This document shows positions 54,734 through 63,913 of a DNA stretch of 64,000 nucleotides, piece after piece (position 1 is the stretch's first letter; the number at the start of each line of letters is the position of its first letter). This stretch comes from Ulvibacterium marinum (GTDB taxonomy: Bacteria > Bacteroidota > Bacteroidia > Flavobacteriales > Flavobacteriaceae). The position numbers were made by a program, and so were the translations under genes. Under the pieces are notes generated by a model. It searched no databases. It saw only the letters and a list, made by a program, of their open reading frames with translations, and was not told where the DNA came from. The stretch spans positions 1-64,000 of the forward strand of contig NZ_RBCJ01000004.1 in NCBI RefSeq assembly GCF_003626755.1, read 5' to 3'.

Positions 54734-55768
54734 TTATGCTAAACCTCTACTCTGCCTGGAATAACCCTTCCACTTTTCGATACATTGTGCCATATCTTCC
54801 GGAATTTCAGAATCGAAACGCATTTGTTTCCCTGTAACGGGATGCAAAAATCCCAAGGTCTTGGCATGGAGCGCTTGGCGTGGTAGAACCTTAAAACAAT
54901 TTTCCACAAACTGTCGATATTTTGTGAACACAGTTCCCTTTAGAATTCGTTCTCCACCATAACGAGCATCGTTGAACAGGGTGTGGCCTATATGTTTCAT
55001 ATGAACCCTTATCTGATGTGTTCGGCCCGTCTCCAATCTGCAGGAAACCAAGGTAACATATCCCAAACGTTCCAGCACCTTGTAGTGCGTGACGGCTTCC
55101 TTACCTTGATCGCCATCCGGAAACACCTGCATTTGCAATCGATTTTTAGGGTTTCGTCCTATATGGCCCTCTATTGTTCCCGTATCATTCTCTACGTTGC
55201 CCCAAACCAGCGCTATGTACTCCCGCTCAGAGGTTTTATCAAAAAATTGTTTGGCCAAGTGGGTCATGGCCGCTTCGGTCTTGGCCACTACCAGTAGTCC
55301 AGAGGTATCCTTGTCTATACGATGCACCAGCCCGGGCCGTTCATTGCTGTTTATTGGGAGGTTATCAAAATGATGTATAAGCCCATTGATCAAAGTCCCC
55401 GAATAGTTGCCGTGACCTGGGTGGACCACCATTCCAGGAGGTTTGTTCACAACCAATAAAATCTCATCTTCATAAACAATATTCAGTGGAATATCTTCCG
55501 GGACCAAAAGGAATTCATGTGGAGGATGCTCAAAAAGTACTTTTACCACATCCCCGGCCTTTACCTTATAATTCTGCTTTACAATGGACTCGTTCACCCA
55601 AATGTTTCCTGTTTTGGCGGCTTGCTGAATTTTGTTTCGCGTGGCATTTTCTATAAAATTCATCAAAAATTTGTCCACTCGCAAAGGTTCTTGTCCTTTT
55701 GAAGCTACAAATCTATGATGTTCAAATAGTTCGTCCCCTTCAGGTTCGCGGGTACCCTGTTCTTCCAT
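54734..55768 (-). CDS. rluD: RluA/RluD family 23S rRNA pseudouridine synthase
   Basis: 344 residues. N-terminal S4 domain (about 29-85, LRVDKFLMNFIENATRNKIQ). Catalytic Asp152 in HRIDKDTSGLLVVAKT. The preceding VVNKPPGMVVHPGHGNYSGT and TGRTHQIRVHMKHIGHTLFN are family blocks. The S4 domain and length favour RluD, which modifies helix 69. It lies five bases after the PASTA gene. Confidence 0.9.
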   Translation of the reverse strand: MEEQGTREPEGDELFEHHRFVASKGQEPLRVDKFLMNFIENATRNKIQQAAKTGNIWVNESIVKQNYKVKAGDVVKVLFEHPPHEFLLVPEDIPLNIVYEDEILLVVNKPPGMVVHPGHGNYSGTLINGLIHHFDNLPINSNERPGLVHRIDKDTSGLLVVAKTEAAMTHLAKQFFDKTSEREYIALVWGNVENDTGTIEGHIGRNPKNRLQMQVFPDGDQGKEAVTHYKVLERLGYVTLVSCRLETGRTHQIRVHMKHIGHTLFNDARYGGERILKGTVFTKYRQFVENCFKVLPRQALHAKTLGFLHPVTGKQMRFDSEIPEDMAQCIEKWKGYSRQSRGLA

Positions 55769-55773
55769 AGCTC

Positions 55774-56361
55774 TTAGTTGGACTCGGCTTGAACCCGCGC
55801 ACTTTCCGGAATAGTCCCATTTCCGCAGACCAGCTCTATCTTAGAAGTTTTTGGCAATTTATCGCCAGGTTTTATGTCCTTTCCCTTATGCTTTATGTAG
55901 TATACCATATCCTTTCCCAACTGGTCAATGTATGTAACCCGTTGCACATCCAAACCTACTGCACGCAGCATAGAAGAAGCGTTTCTTTGTGTTACCTGAA
56001 TAATATTGGGTACGGTTACCTTTTTATATCCGGAAGGGTTAACGGTAAAATAAATCTTTCGATTTTCCTTCACCTTGCTACCGGCTGACGGGTCCTGCTC
56101 TATAATGGAAAATCTAGGGTATTCAGGGCTATAGTTCGCAGAATCCAATACTTCATACCGCAAACCTGCTTCTTCCACGGCTTGCCGCATATCCATTACC
56201 GACATTTTGGAAAAATCCGGTACAACAACAAATTCCCCATGGTTCGTAGTACTGTTCAACCAACGAAGGCACAAAAAAATTAAACCTATCAAAACTACCA
56301 AGGATAAGCCTATCTGTACCAAAAAGGTTCTACTCTTTAAAAAATTGAAAAAACTTCTCAT
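55774..56361 (-). CDS. Membrane protein with PASTA domains
   Basis: 195 residues from ATG 56361, the start before the single membrane helix (TFLVQIGLSLVVLIGLIFLC). An upstream frame to 56442 exists but adds no feature. Two to three PASTA units follow: VVVPDFSKMSVMDMRQAVEE, KVTVPNIIQVTQRNASSMLR and a third segment ending LPKTSKIELVCGNG. PASTA domains bind peptidoglycan precursors. No kinase or transpeptidase domain is attached, so its role is unknown. Divergent from ddl, the D-Ala-D-Ala ligase. Confidence 0.88.
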   Translation of the reverse strand: MRSFFNFLKSRTFLVQIGLSLVVLIGLIFLCLRWLNSTTNHGEFVVVPDFSKMSVMDMRQAVEEAGLRYEVLDSANYSPEYPRFSIIEQDPSAGSKVKENRKIYFTVNPSGYKKVTVPNIIQVTQRNASSMLRAVGLDVQRVTYIDQLGKDMVYYIKHKGKDIKPGDKLPKTSKIELVCGNGTIPESARVQAESN

Positions 56362-56546
56362 GGCTAAACAATCGTCGGACAAAGATAGGAAATGAGCCAA
56401 AACAAATGGTTTTAACCTTTCAAAAGTTAATGTGTTATACATTAAGTATCTTAAAAAACCAATCCCAGGTTATGCCATGGAATTGTTTTTTAGTTATTTT
56501 GGGTTTTGAAAAACTTGGCCTTCTAAACTTGCATTTGAATTGTATT

Positions 56547-57530
56547 ATGAAAAAAAACATAGCCATTATCATGGGTGGGTATTCGAGCGAGTATCAGATT
56601 TCCCTTAAAAGTGGAAATGTGGTTTACGAGTATCTGGACAAGACTAAATTTGATGCTTATCGAATTCATATTTTTAAGGATAAGTGGGTCTATGTTGATG
56701 ATTCCGATAATGAGATTCCCATAAATCGGCATGATTTTTCGGTTACCGTGGACAAGGGTCCTATTCATTTTGATTGTGTTTTTAATGCTATCCATGGCTC
56801 GCCCGGAGAAGATGGCCTCATGCAGGCTTACTTGGAGCTATTGGATATCCCCCAGACATCCTGCAATCAATACCAATCGGCCTTGACCTTTAACAAACGT
56901 GACCTTTTGAGTGTTTTGAAGCCCTACGGTATAAAATCAGCGGGGTCCTTTTATCTGAATTTTGGAGACCCCATAAACGAGGAGGCAATCATTGAACGAG
57001 TGTCCTTGCCCTGCTTTGTGAAAGCCAACCGTGCGGGGAGTAGCTTTGGTATGTCCAAAGTTTATAAGAAAGAAGATTTAAGGCCGGCAATTGAGAAGGC
57101 TTATCAAGAAGATGATGAAATTCTTATTGAGGCTTTTTTGGATGGAACAGAGGTTTCCGTAGGGGTAATTATGTATAATGGGAAGACCAAGGTATTGCCC
57201 ATTACCGAAATAACTACGGAAAATGATTTTTTCGATTATGAGGCCAAGTATGAAGGAAAGTCTCAAGAAATTACGCCGGCCAGAATATCCAATGATCAAG
57301 AAAAGAGGGTTGTAGAATTGGCCAAGCGCGCCTATGAAGTAATTAACATGAAGGGATTTTCTAGGAGCGAGTTCATTTTTGTGGATGATGAACCCTATAT
57401 GTTGGAAATGAATACGACTCCAGGTCTTACAAAGGAAAGTATTCTTCCAGAGCAAGCTCGCGTTGCAGGAATATCCCTTTCCGCACTTTTTGAAAGTGCC
57501 ATAACCGAGGCTTTACGGGAAAATACCTAA
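56547..57530 (+). CDS. ddl: D-alanine--D-alanine ligase
   Basis: 327 residues from ATG 56547. The frame opens at 56406, but its first 47 codons are not conserved-looking and overlap the PASTA promoter region. Family blocks: IIMGGYSSEYQISLKSGNVV, FNAIHGSPGEDGLMQAYLEL, LPCFVKANRAGSSFGMSKVY, IEAFLDGTEVSVGV, EITPARIS and the C-terminal LEMNTTPGLTKESILPEQAR. ATP-grasp enzyme that makes the peptidoglycan dipeptide. Confidence 0.97.
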   Translation: MKKNIAIIMGGYSSEYQISLKSGNVVYEYLDKTKFDAYRIHIFKDKWVYVDDSDNEIPINRHDFSVTVDKGPIHFDCVFNAIHGSPGEDGLMQAYLELLDIPQTSCNQYQSALTFNKRDLLSVLKPYGIKSAGSFYLNFGDPINEEAIIERVSLPCFVKANRAGSSFGMSKVYKKEDLRPAIEKAYQEDDEILIEAFLDGTEVSVGVIMYNGKTKVLPITEITTENDFFDYEAKYEGKSQEITPARISNDQEKRVVELAKRAYEVINMKGFSRSEFIFVDDEPYMLEMNTTPGLTKESILPEQARVAGISLSALFESAITEALRENT

Positions 57531-57539
57531 CTTTAGGCT

Positions 57540-57995
57540 ATGAGACGCGCCATATTTCCGGGATCTTTTGATCCACTTACTTTGGGCCATTACGATATTA
57601 TAAAACGGGGCATCACCCTTTTTGACGAAATAATCATTGCCATAGGCATCAACGCGGAAAAGCAATATATGTTCCCTTTGGAACGACGAATGCAGTTTAT
57701 CCAAAAAGCCTTTGAAAAAGAATCAAAGATCAGAGTGCTTACCTATGAAGGGCTTACCGTAGAGTTCTGTAAAAAGATGAAAGCGGATTTTATTCTAAGA
57801 GGGCTTCGCAATCCGGCCGATTTTGAATTTGAAAAGGCTATTGCACATACCAATCGTAAGCTTTCCGAGATTGAAACCGTTTTTCTATTGACCTCATCTG
57901 GAAAGTCCTACATAAGTTCCTCTATCGTCCGGGATGTTATCAGAAATAACGGGGATTATACCGGACTAGTCCCTGATTCCGTAAGAATCCCATAG
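57540..57995 (+). CDS. coaD: Phosphopantetheine adenylyltransferase
   Basis: 151 residues. Nucleotidyltransferase motif GSFDPLTLGHYDII with the TxGH active site, RGLRNPADFEFEKAIAHTNR, and the C-terminal TSSGKSYISSSIVRDVIRNN. Fourth step of coenzyme A synthesis. Starts ten bases after ddl, an arrangement common in Bacteroidota. Confidence 0.97.
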   Translation: MRRAIFPGSFDPLTLGHYDIIKRGITLFDEIIIAIGINAEKQYMFPLERRMQFIQKAFEKESKIRVLTYEGLTVEFCKKMKADFILRGLRNPADFEFEKAIAHTNRKLSEIETVFLLTSSGKSYISSSIVRDVIRNNGDYTGLVPDSVRIP

Positions 57996-58129
57996 TATAC
58001 TTCTTACCTCACATGAGTATATATATTTATTTTTCTTTAAAAAAAGGATTAATTCTTAAAATGTTTTTCTGAATTAACAAGAAAATTCCTCATTTTATCA
58101 TTAATTTTAAATCTCACCCCACCCAAATA

Positions 58130-60067
58130 TTGAATCACAACGCGTTTGGGGGTGTTCACAACAAACCTTTAGCAGAATTGGAAAATCGTTCTACTTTAGT
58201 AAGAAATTACGGCTACATGTTGAAGGGATCCCAAACCTTATCTAGTAATTATTTGATTAAACAGTTGCCCAAAGCCACTGTTTTTGTAAACAAAAGGCTA
58301 CAGATAGTTCATGCTTCGGATTCTTGGATTACCTACTTTAATTTCAGCAACGACACCGTTTTCGGCAAAAACATCTCCGAACTTTTTGGTGAAATAAGCA
58401 AGGATTGGAAAACCGTTTTGAACGACTGTTTAAAAGGTAAGCCGTCTGATGTAGGTGTAGAACGATTTTTGGATACTGAAAATGATGAAAAATGGTTTGA
58501 GTGGTCCAATATTCCCTGGTATGACGAGAATGAGAATATCATAGGAGTTATAATTCAAACTGACGATGTTACTGAAAAGGTCCATAATGAGTTAAAGCTC
58601 GAAAAACTTGAGGTCCTATTACGAGAAAAGTCGGATATCGCCAAAATTGGGAGTTGGGAGTATGATATGTTAAAGGATGAAATTACTTGGTCCGATATGA
58701 CGAAGGCCATCCATGAAGTTCCAAAAGATTATATCCCCACCATTGAAAAAGGAATTGACTTCTACAAACAAGGGTATTGTAGGAACACTATTTCCATGGC
58801 CGTAAACAAGGCCATAGAAAGTGGTACTGCGTGGAACGAAAAATTACAGATAATAACGGCCAAAGGCAATGAAAAGTGGGTGATAGCGGCTGGAAAACCT
58901 GTATTCAAAAATGAGAAGTTAATTGGATTGATTGGTACTTTCCAGGATGTCAACGACCAAGTATTATCCGAAATTAAGACCAAGGAAAATGAGCACCTTC
59001 TAAAAACCTTGATCGATCATTTACCCTTAAATGTTTTTATTAAGGACAAGGAATCAAGAAAAGTACTTGTAAATAAAGCGGAATGCGATTACTTAGGTGT
59101 TAGTGGTCCCGAAGAAGTTTTGGGCAAAACCGATTATGATTTTTACGATGAGGAAACCGCAAATATTACCAGAGAAGATGACCTGCATGTTATGAACTCT
59201 AAGACACCTATTTTGGGGGAGGAAAGGGGAAGTATTAAAAAGAATGGGGATGCCATAACCTTTTTAACTTCCAAGATACCCCTAATTGGAGATGACGGGA
59301 CCGCCTATGGACTGGTAGGCATAAGTATGGACATTACCAATCTAAAACAAAAAGAGGAAGAGCTCCGGGATTTAATCAATGTAACTTCCTTGCAAAACAA
59401 AAAACTGGTCAATTTTGCGCATATCGTATCGCATAATCTAAGGTCGCACACGGCAAATTTCTCTATGTTACTGGACTTTTTGATCCATGAAAAAAGTGAA
59501 GAGGAAAAAAAGAATATTATCGGAATGCTGATAGATGCCTCTGATAATCTTTTGGAAACATTGGAAAACCTAAATGAGGTGGTCGCCATAAGCACCAATA
59601 CAAATTTGGAAAAGAAACCCATTAATCTTAACGAGAAGATAAAGGTCGTCCAACAGAATCTTGCGGCCTTCTTATTGAATAACAATGCTAAAATTGTGAA
59701 TTCCATTTCGGATGACGTTCATATAAAAGCAGTACCGGCATACATTGAAAGTATCTTAATGAATTTCATCACCAATGGCGTAAAATATAAGGATCCAGAA
59801 AGAAACCCTGAAATCAATTTAAGTGCCACCAGCAATAATGGCTATACCATATTGAGCATTGCCGATAACGGAATGGGCATAGATCTTAAAAAGTATGGGG
59901 ACAAGTTATTTGGAATGTATAAAACATTTCATGACAAAAAGGATTCAAGAGGTATTGGGCTCTATATTACCAAAAATCAAATAGAGGCCATGAACGGAAA
60001 AGTAATTGCCTGTAGCGAAGTGGGAAAAGGAACTACGTTTAACATATATTTTAATGAAAAAGATTAA
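58130..60067 (+). CDS. PAS-domain sensor histidine kinase
   Basis: 645 residues from TTG 58130; an ATG at 58217 (MLKGSQ) begins just before the first PAS and may be the true start. Three PAS/PAC units are visible: FVNKRLQIVHASDSWITYFN; ARIGSWEY-type AKIGSWEYDMLKDEITWS; and PLNVFIKDKESRKVLVNKAE, with PAC tails (GVIIQTDDVTE, GLIGTFQDVNDQV, GLVGISMDITNLK). Phospho-acceptor His is His435 in VSHNLRSH. ATPase boxes: NFITNGVKYKDP, IADNGMGIDL, RGIGLYITK. No membrane segment, so a soluble sensor. Response regulator overlaps its end. Confidence 0.9.
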   Translation: MNHNAFGGVHNKPLAELENRSTLVRNYGYMLKGSQTLSSNYLIKQLPKATVFVNKRLQIVHASDSWITYFNFSNDTVFGKNISELFGEISKDWKTVLNDCLKGKPSDVGVERFLDTENDEKWFEWSNIPWYDENENIIGVIIQTDDVTEKVHNELKLEKLEVLLREKSDIAKIGSWEYDMLKDEITWSDMTKAIHEVPKDYIPTIEKGIDFYKQGYCRNTISMAVNKAIESGTAWNEKLQIITAKGNEKWVIAAGKPVFKNEKLIGLIGTFQDVNDQVLSEIKTKENEHLLKTLIDHLPLNVFIKDKESRKVLVNKAECDYLGVSGPEEVLGKTDYDFYDEETANITREDDLHVMNSKTPILGEERGSIKKNGDAITFLTSKIPLIGDDGTAYGLVGISMDITNLKQKEEELRDLINVTSLQNKKLVNFAHIVSHNLRSHTANFSMLLDFLIHEKSEEEKKNIIGMLIDASDNLLETLENLNEVVAISTNTNLEKKPINLNEKIKVVQQNLAAFLLNNNAKIVNSISDDVHIKAVPAYIESILMNFITNGVKYKDPERNPEINLSATSNNGYTILSIADNGMGIDLKKYGDKLFGMYKTFHDKKDSRGIGLYITKNQIEAMNGKVIACSEVGKGTTFNIYFNEKD

Positions 60068-60458
60068 CTCCATTTATATTGTAGATGATGATCCCATTAC
60101 GGTATTCGGTATACGAAAAATGTTGGATTCCATTGCAATCTGTGATAATATCTCCTCCCATGCCAATGGAAAATTGGCTTTGGACGATATTAAAAAATCT
60201 CTTAAAAACAAAGGTCAAGTGCCCGAGATTATTTTTTTGGATATCAATATGCCCATAATGGACGGATGGCAGTTTTTGGAAGAGTTCATTTCCCTCCCTT
60301 TGGAAAAAAAGGTGCGAATAAATATCGTAACCTCCTCTATAGATCCCTTTGACCATAAAAATTGGGATCTTTACAAATCCAAGACAGATCATATGATCAC
60401 TTTTAATAACAAACCCTTGAAGAGAGATCATCTAAAAGAGATTACCAAAGCAGCATGA
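60054..60458 (+). CDS. Stand-alone response regulator
   Basis: A 134-residue receiver domain only, from ATG 60054, overlapping the kinase gene by 14 bases. An acidic pocket (Asp11-Asp13), phospho-acceptor Asp63 in IIFLDINMPIMDG, Ser94 or Thr93 in IVTSSI, and Lys120 in NNKPL complete the site. No output domain, so it acts through another protein or a phosphorelay. It is the cognate partner of the PAS kinase. Confidence 0.9.
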   Translation: MKKINSIYIVDDDPITVFGIRKMLDSIAICDNISSHANGKLALDDIKKSLKNKGQVPEIIFLDINMPIMDGWQFLEEFISLPLEKKVRINIVTSSIDPFDHKNWDLYKSKTDHMITFNNKPLKRDHLKEITKAA

Positions 60459-60515
60459 CCAGTAAAAAAGGTACTTTTTCCTTAATTTTGGTAAAGGACT
60501 TTCAGTTTGCGCCCT

Positions 60516-62273
60516 ATGAAACTTTTTGGTGTATTATTGCTGGTATTGGGCCTTATGGCCTGCGAAAGCAAAAAAGAGGATGAAGAACCCAGATTTCCGA
60601 CTCCATTTGAGCAGTCTAATGGAGAGGAAACGGCCACCTACTTACAGGTAGTGGATTTTTATATTCAATTGGCCAAACAATCCCCTGAAATCAATATCCA
60701 GACCATAGGACAAACCGATAGCGGATATCCCCTGCATATTGTCACCTACAATCCCGAGGCCACCTTCAACTTTCAAAAAATAGCCGATCAAAAGACGATT
60801 CTTCTCATAAATAATGGTATACATCCTGGTGAAAGCGATGGTATTGACGCCACCATGCTACTGTACAGGGACTTGGCCATCGGCAAGATAAATCCACCGA
60901 CCAATACCGTATTAGTTACTATACCAGTATACAATGTGGGTGGGGCACTAAATAGGAACACTAGTACCAGGGCAAATCAAAATGGACCTAAATCCTACGG
61001 TTTCCGAGGTAACGCATTAAACTATGACCTCAATAGGGATTTCATAAAAGGGGACACGAAAAATTCAAGAACCTTTGCCGAAATTTTTCATTTGGTGAGA
61101 CCTAATGTTTTCATAGATACACATGTAAGCAATGGTGCGGATTATCAGTATACGCTCACCCACCTATCTACACAGCACAATAAACTCGGCGGAGAATTGG
61201 GAGAATATTTGGATCGAGAAATATTGCCGGCTTTGGAAAAATCCCTGAGAATGGAAAATTGGGATATTACACCTTACGTAAATGTATATAACAAGGCTCC
61301 TGAAGAAGGATTTTCCCAGTTTATGGACCATCCAAGGTATTCCACCGGATATGCCACACTCTGGAATACCCTGGGCCTTATGGTAGAAACCCATATGCTA
61401 AAACCTTACGCACAACGTGTACAAGGGACTTATGAGTTTTTAAGGACAATGTTGGCTATTACTGATAGGGATAGCGAACGAATAGAACAACTCAGCGAAA
61501 AAGCCCGCACAAGGCATCAAAACTGGAATTACTATCCGATAAAATGGGTCTTGGACACAACCAAGATTACAGTACGGGACTTCAAAGGATACAAGGTGGA
61601 TACGATTGTCAGCAAAGTAACGGGCTTTGATAGACTTTCCTACGATCAGGAAAGACCATTTACCAAAAAAATGGAATATAAAAACTATTATAAACCTGTT
61701 GATTCAATAAAAATTCCAGAAACCTATATCCTAAAAAAAGGATGGACCTCCGTAATAGAGCTTTTGGATTTGAACAAGATAAACTATGAAACTTTGCAAA
61801 ATGATTCCACTTTGACCGTCGAATCTTATAGGATAAAAAAATACAAAACTTTGGATTTCCCCTATGAAGGGCATTATCTGCACTATGACACGCAAATCTC
61901 CAAGGATACGGTAAATCTCCTATTTTCTGAAGGAGACCTACTGATTCCTACAGATCAAGAGGGTATCCGCTATCTTCTGGAAACCTTGGAACCCTGTGCT
62001 GTGGATTCCTTTTTCAATTGGAATTTCTTTGATTCCATACTGCAAAGAAAAGAGGGCTTTTCGCCCTATGTTTTTGAGGACGTTGCGACTAAAATGCTAG
62101 AAAATAATCAACAGCTCAAGGATGACTTTGACAATAAGAAAAAAGCCGATTTGGAATTTGCCAATAACTGGTATGCTCAATTGGATTGGTTATACCAAAA
62201 GTCGGAATTTCATGAACCAGCCCATATGCAGTATCCCGTTTACCGTATAGCTTCTGGCAAAGGTATGCCATAA
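60516..62273 (+). CDS. M14 family zinc carboxypeptidase, lipoprotein
   Basis: 585 residues from ATG 60516. Lipobox VLGLMAC with Cys16, followed by ESKKEDEE. Zinc ligands His103 and Glu106 in NNGIHPGESDG and His203 in FIDTHVSNG. LNRDFIKGD and the late Glu region (LMVETHMLKPYAQRV) also match M14. It probably trims C-terminal residues of peptides in the periplasm or on the surface. It ends one base from the convergent NUDIX gene. Confidence 0.88.
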   Translation: MKLFGVLLLVLGLMACESKKEDEEPRFPTPFEQSNGEETATYLQVVDFYIQLAKQSPEINIQTIGQTDSGYPLHIVTYNPEATFNFQKIADQKTILLINNGIHPGESDGIDATMLLYRDLAIGKINPPTNTVLVTIPVYNVGGALNRNTSTRANQNGPKSYGFRGNALNYDLNRDFIKGDTKNSRTFAEIFHLVRPNVFIDTHVSNGADYQYTLTHLSTQHNKLGGELGEYLDREILPALEKSLRMENWDITPYVNVYNKAPEEGFSQFMDHPRYSTGYATLWNTLGLMVETHMLKPYAQRVQGTYEFLRTMLAITDRDSERIEQLSEKARTRHQNWNYYPIKWVLDTTKITVRDFKGYKVDTIVSKVTGFDRLSYDQERPFTKKMEYKNYYKPVDSIKIPETYILKKGWTSVIELLDLNKINYETLQNDSTLTVESYRIKKYKTLDFPYEGHYLHYDTQISKDTVNLLFSEGDLLIPTDQEGIRYLLETLEPCAVDSFFNWNFFDSILQRKEGFSPYVFEDVATKMLENNQQLKDDFDNKKKADLEFANNWYAQLDWLYQKSEFHEPAHMQYPVYRIASGKGMP

Positions 62274-62274
62274 T

Positions 62275-62871
62275 CTATTCCCCGAAGAGTATTTTTATAT
62301 TGGTATAGGAGTTTTCCAAGGCCTTTTGGATTTTTTTTGGGCCCTTCCATTTCACCTTTTCTATACCCTCGTTCTTTTGACCCTTCAGTTTACCCTCATA
62401 ATTGGTTCGCATGGCGTACCAGTGTACTTCCTTTAATTTATATTTTCCATTCCTCTTAAAAACATGGTAGGTGGTCTGTAACACATTTTCAATCTTTAAC
62501 CCCTTCACCCCGGTTTCCTCCTCTACCTCACGCAGGGCACATTCCTCTAAACCCTCATTCTTTTCCAGCTTTCCCTTGGGTAAATCCCACTTATCGTTCC
62601 TGTAAATAAAAAGCACCTTTCCTGCTTTATTGGTTACAACACCTCCGGCCGCAACTTCCAATGGAATCTGTTTGCAGAATTTCTTAAGGATTTCTTCGTG
62701 ATTGGGATGATAGATATAGGCTTCCTCCAACTTTTTCTTGGCCAGTGCGTCAATGGCCTCTTGTATAGCCTCTGCGTTAAGAGGGTAATATCTACTATTG
62801 GCAATTTCAGAAAGTTTGTTGGTTAAAATAAGAGGCGCCTCTTTGACAAAAACTTTATACATTTGCTCCAT
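62275..62871 (-). CDS. NUDIX hydrolase
   Basis: 198 residues from ATG 62871 (MEQMYKVFVKEAPLI). The frame is open to 62985, but that part lies within pyrE and is not conserved. Nudix box: GKLEKNEGLEECALREV then EEETGV, a complete Gx5Ex7REUxEExGU match, after AAGGVVTNKAGKVLFIYRND. The first 80 residues are an extra N-terminal domain. Substrate unknown; a nucleotide-diphosphate house-cleaning role is inference. Confidence 0.88.
   Translation of the reverse strand: MEQMYKVFVKEAPLILTNKLSEIANSRYYPLNAEAIQEAIDALAKKKLEEAYIYHPNHEEILKKFCKQIPLEVAAGGVVTNKAGKVLFIYRNDKWDLPKGKLEKNEGLEECALREVEEETGVKGLKIENVLQTTYHVFKRNGKYKLKEVHWYAMRTNYEGKLKGQKNEGIEKVKWKGPKKIQKALENSYTNIKILFGE
62858..62865 (+). promoter_or_regulatory. 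-7 box of pyrE
   Basis: TACATTTG matches TAnnTTTG and lies inside the NUDIX coding region, five bases before the pyrE ATG. Any transcript from it would be leaderless or nearly so. No well-spaced -33 TTTG was found (the nearest TTTG is 12 bases upstream). Confidence 0.4.
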
Positions 62872-63511
62872 GATTTTGGACAAAAACACCGCCAAAAAAA
62901 CAGCAGAGCTTCTGTTACAAATTAATGCAATAAAGTTGAGACCGGAAAATCCTTTTACATGGGCTTCCGGATGGAAATCTCCCATTTATTGTGACAATAG
63001 AATTATACTTTCCTACCCAATGATACGAAACTATATTAGGGAGGAAATGGCCAAGCAGTTGGAGTCCCTATACGGTAAACCTGATGTAATTGCAGGGGTC
63101 GCTACCGGGGCCATTGGAATTGGAATGTTGGTTGCAGATTATTTGGGCCTTCCCTTCATTTATGTTAGACCCGAGCCGAAATCCCACGGAAGAAAGAACC
63201 AGATAGAGGGTAGATTGGAAGCCAATCAGAATTTGGTAGTGGTAGAAGATCTAATAAGTACAGGGAAAAGTAGTTTAAACGCTGTGGAAGCACTCACTAA
63301 TGAGGGTGCGAATGTAAAGGGAATGTTGGCTATTTTCAATTATGGCTTTGATGTTGCCAAAGAAAATTTTGAGACGAGGGATATGGAATTGCATACGTTG
63401 GGGGATTATGACCATCTCATCCAAGAGGCATCGGAAACCGGATATATTAAAGAAGATCAGTTGAACACATTGTTGGAATGGCGAAAAAGTCCTTCCACAT
63501 GGCATCCGTAA
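62870..63511 (+). CDS. pyrE: Orotate phosphoribosyltransferase
   Basis: 213 residues from ATG 62870. Orotate-site residues in GWKSPIYCDNRIILSYPMIR; catalytic-loop KSHGRKNQIEG; PRPP motif VVVEDLISTGKSSLNAVEAL. Makes OMP in pyrimidine synthesis. Its ATG overlaps the ATG of the divergent NUDIX gene by two bases. Confidence 0.97.
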   Translation: MILDKNTAKKTAELLLQINAIKLRPENPFTWASGWKSPIYCDNRIILSYPMIRNYIREEMAKQLESLYGKPDVIAGVATGAIGIGMLVADYLGLPFIYVRPEPKSHGRKNQIEGRLEANQNLVVVEDLISTGKSSLNAVEALTNEGANVKGMLAIFNYGFDVAKENFETRDMELHTLGDYDHLIQEASETGYIKEDQLNTLLEWRKSPSTWHP

Positions 63512-63514
63512 AAA

Positions 63515-63913
63515 ATGTACATAGAAACACCAAAAAAAAATATTTCAAAAAGTCAGGAGCAGGTTTTCGACTTTCTCATCGAACTGAAAAATTTTGAGAA
63601 GTTGATGCCCAATAGCATTGACAAGTTTGAACTCATAAATGAAGATCGATTTCTGTTTGCCTTAAAAGGTATGCCCGAAATTGTACTGCAGCGCAAGGAA
63701 CAACATCCCCACAACAAAATTGTTCTGGGTGCCGCGAGTGATAAACTACCTTTTACCCTTACAGCCGATATCTTGTCTATAGCTGATAATGAAACCCAGG
63801 TTGCACTAAGTTTTCAAGGGGAATTTAATGCTATGATGGCCATGATGATCAAGACACCCATCACCAATTTTATGGATACCTTGTTGGAAAACCTTGGAGA
63901 AACTCTAGTATAA
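63515..63913 (+). CDS. SRPBCC (START-like) family protein
   Basis: 132 residues, three bases after pyrE. SRPBCC pattern: SQEQVFDFLIELKNFEKLMP at the start, a beta sheet (FALKGMPEIVLQRKEQHP, DNETQVALSFQGEFNAMMAM) and the long C-terminal helix (NFMDTLLENLGETLV). Ligand unknown. Its pairing with pyrE and a birA-like gene is common in flavobacteria. Confidence 0.82.
   Translation: MYIETPKKNISKSQEQVFDFLIELKNFEKLMPNSIDKFELINEDRFLFALKGMPEIVLQRKEQHPHNKIVLGAASDKLPFTLTADILSIADNETQVALSFQGEFNAMMAMMIKTPITNFMDTLLENLGETLV

Noticed and set aside
56406-56546. 47-residue N-terminal extension of ddl
   Set aside because: The extension is not like the family; the conserved ligase N-terminus starts exactly at Met 56547.
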